Shown here: one piece after another, positions 5,089 to 9,905 of the stretch | Layout: each line of letters begins with the position of its first letter | Position numbering within the stretch: position 1 is the stretch's first letter | NCBI GenBank assembly: GCA_951800675.1 | Contig: CATOKC010000119.1 | Coordinates: 1 to 9,905, forward strand | Length of the DNA stretch: 9,905 nt | Direction of reading: 5' to 3' | Source: an uncultured Oscillibacter sp. | GTDB taxonomy: Bacteria > Bacillota_A > Clostridia > Oscillospirales > Oscillospiraceae | Position numbers and translations under genes: made by a program | Notes under the pieces: generated by a model | What the model was told of the DNA's origin: nothing | Database searches by the model: none | What the model saw: the letters and a program-made list of their open reading frames with translations, nothing else

Positions 5089-7161
5089 TCAGGAGAAAGT
5101 AAGCTCAAACCGCGCGCCGGGGTCTCCGGCAAAGACGATCAGGCCGCCCTCGGATAGCTTGGCGGAGTCATCGTCCCACAAAACGGAGGAGGCCACAATC
5201 CTGCCCTTGGCGTCGTAGACCCAGAAGCCCGCGTTTTGGGGCATCTGGACGGTCATGGTCTTTCCGTCGCCATTCTCCCCAACCTTGTACCAGCGGGCAT
5301 AGCCGTCGGGCTGGATGGTGGAGGCAACTTTGCCCTCACTTCCGGTGGAGAGGGTGGGGGCGGCGTTCATGTCCATGTAGATGCCGCCGTTGGACTGGTG
5401 GAACCAGAGGACCCCCTTTTCGTCCCGGCGGATTTCCAGGTCGCTGCCGTCCCGCCCGGCGGTGCCGGGGGCCTGGATGACGTAGCGGAGGTGGGTTTCA
5501 TCCTCAATGCGCAGAGCGCCGACGTAGCCCGGGGCGCTTTGAACGACGCCGGGCTCCACCTGGAGCAGGGCCCCCAGAGAGGCATAGACCTGAGAGCTGT
5601 AGCGCTCGTTCATGGGCAGGACGGCCCCGCCCATGATGGAGTTCCATTTCTCCTGGAGGGCCGGGTCCACGGGATTTTCCGGCAGCTTCATGGCAGCGTA
5701 GTTGGACGCGGGCAGGTAGCCCAGGCCGGAGAGATCGCTGAGGGCCCACTGGTAGAGATAGGTCTGGCCGTTGTCCTCCTTCACCAGACGAAGCGCGGAG
5801 GTCCCCTCCTCATCCCGGAAGGAGCCGTCGTCGTGGTAGTAGAAGGTCAGGCTCGGAACCTGGGGCATGGCAGGGTAGCTCATGACAAGGGTTCCGTCCT
5901 CCGACAGCTCCACCTTGTAGATGGACAAGGAGCCGTAATAGCCCGCGCTGTCCAGCAGCTCCTTGGGCATGGCGGCCTTTTGGGCCTTGGGGAGACGGAG
6001 GCGGAGCTCCACCACCTCCTGGCCCGCCCCCGTCAAAATGGGAATGAGCATCTGGGAGGCGGCCATCTCGTTGTAAGTGGACACGCCGCCGGAGGTGAGG
6101 ACTGCCGCCGCCAGCTTTTTCTCCGGCAGAACCACCAGCCCGGCGTGGTAGTACTGGGTATCGCCGCCCTTCACCAGGGCGGTGACATCGTTGAGGTCAA
6201 AGGGATACCACTCCACGTTGTCCCAGCCCAGGCCGAAGGCCAGAGCGTCGGGGCCCTCCTCGGGCCAGAGGCCGTTGGCGTACTCCGGAGCGGCCATGTC
6301 ATCCAGGGAGGACTTTTTCAGCAGTCCCTGCTTGGTGAGGGCCCCGCCGAAGGTGGCCAGGTCCTCCGCCGTGGCGTAGAGCCCGCCGGCGCCCACAACG
6401 CCCAGGCAGTCCTTGGGCAGGGGACGCTGGTCCCCGGGCTGGTAGATGTCCGCCCGGCGGCTTTCAAAGTCGTCGCTGGGGAAGTAGGTTTCCTTCAGGC
6501 CAACCTTGTCAAAGATGTTGGCCTGAAGATACTCGTGGAAGCTGGTGCCCGCCACGGCCTCCACCACCAGCTCCGCCAGGGTGAAGCCGTCGTTGCAGTA
6601 GACGCTGTACGCGCCGGGGTCCGCCTTGAGGCGCTGGGTGGAGAGGCGGTCCAGCAGCTCCGTGGTGGCGATGGGGCTGGGATCGTCAAAGAGCATGCCG
6701 CTGCCGAAGGAGGAGCCCATCAGGCCGGAGGAGTGGTTCAGCAGCATCCGGACGGTGATGTCCTTATAGCGGGGGTCCGCCATTTTAAAGGCGGGAAGGT
6801 ATTTCACCACGGGCTGGTCCAGGTCCAGCTTCCCGCTTTCCGCCAGCTGCATGACGGCCACGGTGGTGTAAATCTTGCTGACGGAGCCGATGCCGTAGAC
6901 GGGGCTTTCGCTGTCCAGCGGGGCGCTGCCGCCGCCCTTCGCGGCCTGATGGGAGCCGGAGGAGACGATCTTTCCGTCCTGCCAGATGGCCCAGCTGGCC
7001 TGGGTGGCCTGACCATAGGTCATGGCGCTGCCGACGGTGGCCCGGGCGGCCTTGTCCAGGGCGGTCTCGCCGCTTTCCGCCGCCGAGACGGGGAGGACAA
7101 GGCTCAGGCTCAGGACCAGCGCCAGCAGCAGGGCGCTGAGGGTTTGGGTGTTGTGTTTCAT
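5089..7161 (-). CDS. Secreted serine hydrolase, class C beta-lactamase/PBP-like, with long C-terminal extension
   Basis: The start is set at ATG 7161 (MKHNTQTLSALLLALV) because AAAGGA lies 8 nt upstream; this gives 690 residues. A signal peptide ends near VSAAES (residues 25-30). The catalytic domain (about 32-380) shows all three expected motifs: SxxK as S93-V-S-K96 in YGIGSVSKIYT, YxN as Y188-C-N190 in YSVYCNDGFTLAEL, and HAG at 339-341 before LVVLPEKK. LLNHSSGL and GAGGLYATAEDLA are also typical. This family includes AmpC, D-aminopeptidases, esterases and cell-wall carboxypeptidases, so the substrate cannot be read off. The remaining 300 or so residues look beta-rich (GYYGSLSIYKVEL, GGIYMDMNAAP, ending ARFELTFS) and resemble the lipocalin-like C-terminal extensions seen in relatives. 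The gene has its own promoter and no operon partner. A beta-lactamase role would need testing; peptide or cell-wall hydrolysis is equally plausible. Confidence 0.88.
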   Translation of the reverse strand: MKHNTQTLSALLLALVLSLSLVLPVSAAESGETALDKAARATVGSAMTYGQATQASWAIWQDGKIVSSGSHQAAKGGGSAPLDSESPVYGIGSVSKIYTTVAVMQLAESGKLDLDQPVVKYLPAFKMADPRYKDITVRMLLNHSSGLMGSSFGSGMLFDDPSPIATTELLDRLSTQRLKADPGAYSVYCNDGFTLAELVVEAVAGTSFHEYLQANIFDKVGLKETYFPSDDFESRRADIYQPGDQRPLPKDCLGVVGAGGLYATAEDLATFGGALTKQGLLKKSSLDDMAAPEYANGLWPEEGPDALAFGLGWDNVEWYPFDLNDVTALVKGGDTQYYHAGLVVLPEKKLAAAVLTSGGVSTYNEMAASQMLIPILTGAGQEVVELRLRLPKAQKAAMPKELLDSAGYYGSLSIYKVELSEDGTLVMSYPAMPQVPSLTFYYHDDGSFRDEEGTSALRLVKEDNGQTYLYQWALSDLSGLGYLPASNYAAMKLPENPVDPALQEKWNSIMGGAVLPMNERYSSQVYASLGALLQVEPGVVQSAPGYVGALRIEDETHLRYVIQAPGTAGRDGSDLEIRRDEKGVLWFHQSNGGIYMDMNAAPTLSTGSEGKVASTIQPDGYARWYKVGENGDGKTMTVQMPQNAGFWVYDAKGRIVASSVLWDDDSAKLSEGGLIVFAGDPGARFELTFS

Positions 7162-7223
7162 GTTTGGTTTCCTTTCCCGCCCCGGCCTTTTGGCGGGGCG
7201 CACATGAGGGTTACGCTCTTAAG

Positions 7224-7252
7224 AATACACCTTCCACCAGGGGGAATGTCAA
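7224..7252 (-). promoter_or_regulatory. Sigma-A-type promoter of the serine hydrolase gene
   Basis: A perfect TTGACA on the minus strand (7252-7247) is followed after 17 bp by TGTATT (7229-7224, 4 of 6); TATTCT two bases further on is an alternative -10. The -10 lies about 60 nt before ATG 7161. A GC-rich imperfect hairpin (about 7177-7201) lies in the leader. Confidence 0.6.
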
Positions 7253-7274
7253 GAGGATTGCGGGTGAAAAGCAC

Positions 7275-7312
7275 AAATTTCGTTTCCGGACGCCTGCCGG
7301 GAACGAAAATTT
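7275..7312. promoter_or_regulatory. Long imperfect inverted repeat between divergent promoters
   Basis: AAATTTCGTTTCCGG (7275-7289) is matched by the complement of CCGGGAACGAAAATTT (7297-7312), with one extra T and one mismatch, around ACGCCTG. The site ends 11 bp before the rimP operon -35 and begins 23 bp beyond the hydrolase -35. It is therefore placed to influence either promoter. No T-run makes it a terminator, and I cannot name a binding protein. Confidence 0.4.
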
Positions 7313-7322
7313 GCAAAAAGGC

Positions 7323-7351
7323 TTGCGCTTTTTCATGAGCTGTGGTATATT
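7323..7351 (+). promoter_or_regulatory. Extended -10 promoter of the rimP-nusA operon
   Basis: TATATT (7346-7351, 5 of 6) is preceded by TGG (7343-7345), an extended -10 element. A weak -35 TTGCGC (7323-7328) lies 17 bp upstream. The predicted start near 7358 gives a leader of about 100 nt containing a terminator-like hairpin. Confidence 0.65.
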
Positions 7352-7382
7352 GCATATGTTAGAGTAAGATGGAAGCTAAGGT

Positions 7383-7414
7383 AAGGAGTGGACCGGCGGT
7401 CCGCTCCTTCTTTT
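7383..7414 (+). terminator. Leader attenuator hairpin before rimP
   Basis: AAGGAGTGGACC (7383-7394) pairs with GGTCCGCTCCTT (7398-7409), 12 pairs including one G-U, with a GGC loop, followed by TTCTTTT. It lies between the operon promoter and rimP, so it must be read through for any of the operon to be expressed. UAAGGUAAGG (7377-7386) can alternatively pair with CCUUCCUUA (7425-7433) with one bulge, which would open the base of the stem. In Bacillus subtilis NusA is known to act on a terminator in its own operon leader; the same control here is inference. Confidence 0.65.
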
Positions 7415-7459
7415 GGCAATTTTCCCTTCCTTAAAAATGCTTTGGAGGACCGCCAATTT

Positions 7460-7921
7460 ATGAAGAAGATCACCGAACTTACCGCGGAGCTGGCCGCGCC
7501 CGCCGTCGCGGAGGCAGGCTGCGCCCTCTGGGATGTGGAATATGTCAAGGAGGGCGGGACCTGGTACCTCCGTGTCCTTCTGGACAAGGAGGGCGGCGTG
7601 GACATTCTGGACTGCGAGGCCGTGTCCCGGAAGCTCTCGGACCTTTTGGACGAGGCGGACCCCATTGAGGGGAGCTACACTCTGGAGGTGGGCTCCGCCG
7701 GGGCGGAGCGGGCCTTGAGGCGGCCCGGGGACTTCGCCCGGTTTTTGGGCAGTCCCGTGCTGGTGAAGCTCTACCGCGCCATGGACGGGCAGAAGGAGAT
7801 TCCCGGCGTTCTCACGGCGTATGACCCGGAGAGCGGGGCCGTTACCGTGGAGGCGGGAGGCGTGTCCCGGAGCTTTGAGAAGAAGGACGTGGCCCTGGTC
7901 CGCCTGCGGGTGGAATTTTAA
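7460..7921 (+). CDS. rimP: Ribosome maturation factor RimP
   Basis: The 153-residue cytoplasmic protein assists maturation of the 30S subunit. The start at ATG 7460 (MKKITELTAELAAPAVAEAG) follows GGAGG at a somewhat long 11-nt spacing; the upstream open frame crosses the leader hairpin and is not coding. Family features are in order: the N-terminal AELAAPAVAEAGCALWDVEYVKEG helix-strand, the LRVLLDKEGGVDILDCEAVSRKLSDLLDE core, YTLEVGSAGAERALRRPGDFARFLG, and a C-terminal Sm-like barrel ending DVALVRLRVEF. The usual EVSSPG is EVGSAG here, a mild variation. Length is normal. It is the first gene of the conserved rimP-nusA-ylxR-ylxQ operon, and nusA starts 51 nt downstream. Confidence 0.95.
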   Translation: MKKITELTAELAAPAVAEAGCALWDVEYVKEGGTWYLRVLLDKEGGVDILDCEAVSRKLSDLLDEADPIEGSYTLEVGSAGAERALRRPGDFARFLGSPVLVKLYRAMDGQKEIPGVLTAYDPESGAVTVEAGGVSRSFEKKDVALVRLRVEF

Positions 7922-7972
7922 GCGGCTGTTAGTATGTGAAACGTATTTCTATAATAAGGAGAATCGGCAAAG

Positions 7973-9196
7973 ATGAGAGGCAAGAAGCAGAAAGAACCCG
8001 CCGGTATGAACCCTGGGGAGATCTTCGCCGCCCTGGAGCTTTTGGAGCAGGAGCGGGGTATCCCCAAGGAGGCCATGCTGGAAAAGGTCATCAAGGCCAT
8101 CACCACCGCCTACCAGCGGGACCACAAGGATGTGGAGGAGGAAAACATCGTCGTGGAGGCGGACGAGGTCCACAAGGAGCTGCGCATGTTCATCCGCAAG
8201 ACCGTGGTGGACGAGGAGGACTACGTGGACCCCTTCAACGAGATGTCCCTGGAGGAGGCCAAGGCCCTCTCCGCCCGGTATGAGATCGGGGACGTGGTGA
8301 ACATCCCGGTGGACAAGATGGAATTCGGCCGCATCGCCGCCGGAAACGGCAAGCAGGTCATCATCCAGGGTCTGCGGGAGGCGGAGCGAGGCAAGGTCTA
8401 CGACGAGTTCAACTCCAAGCAGCACGAGATTCTCACCGGCGTGGTCACCCGCGTCGACCCCCGGAACGGCGGCGCGTCTTTGCGCATCGGCACCGGCGCG
8501 GAGTCCACAGAGGCCCTGCTGCTGGCTGGGGAGCAGGTTCCCGGCGAGCCTCTGGAGGAGGGGATGCACATCAAGGTCTATGTGGTGGACGTGCGCCACT
8601 CCACCCGGGGGCCCCAGGTGCTCATCTCCCGGACCCATCCGGGCTTGGTGAAGCGGCTCTTTGAGCTGGAGGTGCCGGAGATTTTCGACGGCTCCGTGGA
8701 GGTGCGGTCCATTGCCCGGGAGGCGGGCAGCCGCACGAAGATGGCCGTTTGGTCCCGGGAGGAGAACGTGGACCCCATCGGCGCCTGCGTGGGCCCCAGG
8801 GGCCAGCGGGTGGCCGCCATTGTCGACGAGCTCCGGGGAGAGAAAATCGACATCATCAAGTACAGCGAGGACCCCGCCGAGTTCATCGCCGCCGCCCTGG
8901 CTCCCGCCGACGTGGTGGAGGTGCGCATGGCGGAGGAGGGGGTCAAGGCCTGCCGCTGTGTGGTGCCCGACGATCAGCTGTCTTTGGCCATCGGCAAGGA
9001 GGGGCAGAACGCCCGCCTGGCGGCCCGGCTCACCGGCTATAAAATCGACATCAAGCCCCAGAGCTACCAGCCCGGAGAGGACGAGGAGCTCTTCCCCGTG
9101 GAGAGCTCGGCGGCTTTGGAGGACGCGGACAAAGAGGACTTCGCGGAGGGGGAGGCCCCGGAGGGCGGAGAGACCCCGGAGACCTCCGCGGAATAA
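7973..9196 (+). CDS. nusA: Transcription termination/antitermination factor NusA
   Basis: NusA binds RNA polymerase and nascent RNA to modulate pausing, termination and antitermination. The 407-residue product shows the expected order: N-terminal polymerase-binding domain (about 12-140, with ALELLEQERGIPKEAMLEKV), S1 domain (about 149-215), KH1 with G-PRG at 274-277 (GACVGPRGQRVAAIVDELRG), and KH2 with GKEG at 341-344 (LSLAIGKEGQNARLAARLTG). An acidic tail rich in Glu and Asp (about 369-407) replaces any C-terminal repeat domain, as in other Firmicutes. ATG 7973 has AAGGAG 11 nt upstream. Met12 is where most homologues begin, but it lacks a ribosome binding site, so an 11-residue basic extension (MRGKKQKEPAG) is likely real. 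A TATAAT at 7950-7955 lacks a -35 partner. Confidence 0.97.
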   Translation: MRGKKQKEPAGMNPGEIFAALELLEQERGIPKEAMLEKVIKAITTAYQRDHKDVEEENIVVEADEVHKELRMFIRKTVVDEEDYVDPFNEMSLEEAKALSARYEIGDVVNIPVDKMEFGRIAAGNGKQVIIQGLREAERGKVYDEFNSKQHEILTGVVTRVDPRNGGASLRIGTGAESTEALLLAGEQVPGEPLEEGMHIKVYVVDVRHSTRGPQVLISRTHPGLVKRLFELEVPEIFDGSVEVRSIAREAGSRTKMAVWSREENVDPIGACVGPRGQRVAAIVDELRGEKIDIIKYSEDPAEFIAAALAPADVVEVRMAEEGVKACRCVVPDDQLSLAIGKEGQNARLAARLTGYKIDIKPQSYQPGEDEELFPVESSAALEDADKEDFAEGEAPEGGETPETSAE

Positions 9197-9241
9197 GCTT
9201 GGCGCGGCGACAGGCCGCTTGGAGAGAAAGGGGGGACCCGT

Positions 9242-9514
9242 GTGCCCAAGGTGAAAAAGATTCCCCAGCGCCAGTGTGTCGGCTGCCGGGAGATGAAGGA
9301 CAAGAAGGCCCTTTTGCGGGTGGTCCGTTCCCCGGAGGGGGCGGTGAGTCTGGACTTCACCGGGAAGAAGCCGGGCCGGGGGGCCTATGTGTGCCCGGAC
9401 CCGGATTGCCTGAAAAAGGCCCGGAAGTCCCGGGCCCTGGAGCGGGCCTTTGAGACCGCCATTCCCCCCGAGGTTTACGACGCCATGGAGGCGGAGCTGG
9501 GAGGCGGGACATGA
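9242..9514 (+). CDS. rnpM: YlxR/RnpM family RNA-binding protein
   Basis: The 90-residue protein belongs to the DUF448/YlxR family, called RnpM because a member was reported to bind RNase P RNA and modulate its activity. The signature is complete: RQCVGCREMKDKKALLRVVR with Cys12 and Cys15, FTGKKPGRGAYVC near 39-51, and a second Cys pair at 51 and 56 (CPDPDC). The start is GTG 9242, with AAAGGGGGG 6 nt upstream. It follows nusA by 45 nt and overlaps the next gene by four bases (ATGA), so translation of the two is probably coupled. Confidence 0.93.
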   Translation: MPKVKKIPQRQCVGCREMKDKKALLRVVRSPEGAVSLDFTGKKPGRGAYVCPDPDCLKKARKSRALERAFETAIPPEVYDAMEAELGGGT

Positions 9515-9905
9515 GCGGAAAGAATGTGTTGTCCCTTTTGGGGCTGGCCCTCCGGGGCGGGCGGCTGGCGGTGGGCGAGGAGCCCACGGCCCTGGCCGCC
9601 AAGGCCGGACAGGCGCGGCTGCTGCTGAGTAGCTCCGACGCGGCGGGGAACACCCTGCGCCGGGCGGAGCATCTGGCGGAGGAGGGCCATTGCCTCCATT
9701 TGACGCTTCCCTTTTCCAAGGCGGAGCTGGGCGGAGCTCTGGGCCGGGGCAGCGCCGCCATCGCCGCCCTGACGGATTTGGGCCTTGCCGCCGCCGTGGC
9801 GGAACGGCTGGCCCAGCTGGACTCGGAGCGGTATGGCGAGGCCGCCGCCCGGATGGAACTGAAGCGCCGCCGGGCCAAGGAACGGAAGGAGGCTCCCCGC
9901 CGGGC
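9511..9905 (+). CDS. rplGA: L7Ae-family ribosomal protein (YlxQ/RplGA), 3' end outside window
   Basis: The frame opens at ATG 9511, overlapping the rnpM stop as ATGA, and stays open through the last base with 131 codons visible. It begins MSGKNVLSLLGLALRGGRLAVG, typical of the L7Ae/L30e-like YlxQ proteins. The family core continues with LLLSSSDAAGNTLRRAEHLA, PFSKAELGGALGRGSAAIAA and LTDLGLAAAVAERLAQLD. Family members bind kink-turn RNA. The usual domain ends near residue 105. The next 25 residues (ARMELKRRRAKERKEAPRR) are strongly basic, a C-terminal tail longer than in typical members. infB would be expected next, as in Bacillus and clostridial operons. Confidence 0.9.
   Translation, partial: MSGKNVLSLLGLALRGGRLAVGEEPTALAAKAGQARLLLSSSDAAGNTLRRAEHLAEEGHCLHLTLPFSKAELGGALGRGSAAIAALTDLGLAAAVAERLAQLDSERYGEAAARMELKRRRAKERKEAPRR

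Noticed and set aside
5236..7338. A 700-codon open frame on the plus strand opposite the serine hydrolase
   Set aside because: Its translation is rich in Gly, His, Val and Ala with no domain order or ribosome binding site. It is an antisense shadow caused by high GC and codon bias of the real minus-strand gene, whose motifs are all present.
7388..7459. N-terminal extension of RimP from 7388
   Set aside because: It would translate through the leader hairpin, and homologues start at the MKKITEL methionine.
7950..7955. TATAAT just upstream of nusA as an internal promoter
   Set aside because: No -35 hexamer 16-18 bp upstream and it abuts the ribosome binding site; read-through from rimP explains nusA expression.
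1..9905. CRISPR arrays, tRNA/rRNA genes, insertion sequences or phage genes
   Set aside because: No regularly spaced direct repeats, no cloverleaf or rRNA-like stretch, and no transposase or integrase motifs were seen in either strand.

Overview
The window looks like chromosomal DNA from a GC-rich, strictly anaerobic Firmicute of the Clostridia, most likely an Oscillospiraceae-type gut bacterium (Flavonifractor/Lawsonibacter-like). The evidence is consistent high-GC codon use, strong AGGAGG-type ribosome binding sites, the Firmicute gene order rimP-nusA-ylxR(rnpM)-ylxQ(rplGA), a probable spoIIE start (a sporulation gene), and a clostridial PfoR/PTS_EIIC_2 membrane protein. The genus-level guess is inference.

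Layout. 1-165 (minus) is the N-terminal start of a probable spoIIE. A 240-bp divergent spacer with several dyads separates it from 404-1222 (plus), a membrane-anchored Xre-type regulator. This converges through a bidirectional terminator on 1361-2470 (minus), a PfoR-family multi-span membrane protein. That gene has a near-consensus sigma-A promoter and a perfect 18-bp-arm palindrome at its transcription start. 2700-2942 holds a compact, non-obvious locus: a short hydrophobic peptide ORF with a strong Shine-Dalgarno, a shared hairpin terminator, and a near-consensus promoter facing it from the other side, predicted to make a small RNA of about 85 nt. Next come a Mn-type superoxide dismutase (2952-3593, minus) and, divergently, a tiny lipoprotein plus a secreted stalk-domain protein (3763-4962, plus). 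A strong terminator follows, then a large secreted serine hydrolase of the class C beta-lactamase/penicillin-binding type (5089-7161, minus). The right end is the housekeeping rimP-nusA-rnpM-rplGA operon, preceded by an extended -10 promoter and a terminator-like hairpin in its leader. It runs off the window inside rplGA; infB would be expected next.

How the parts work together. The right-hand operon couples ribosome maturation, transcription elongation/termination and RNA-binding accessory proteins, and its leader hairpin is well placed for NusA feedback. The left two thirds is a set of small independent transcription units, nearly all with their own promoters and hairpin terminators. The most notable candidate for an undescribed system is the convergent peptide/small-RNA locus at 2709-2942. 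It resembles the architecture of type I toxin-antitoxin modules (convergent transcripts, shared terminator, and a repeat that would give the small RNA an anti-Shine-Dalgarno segment). Its peptide frame carries an internal TAG, so the toxin side may be truncated or decayed.
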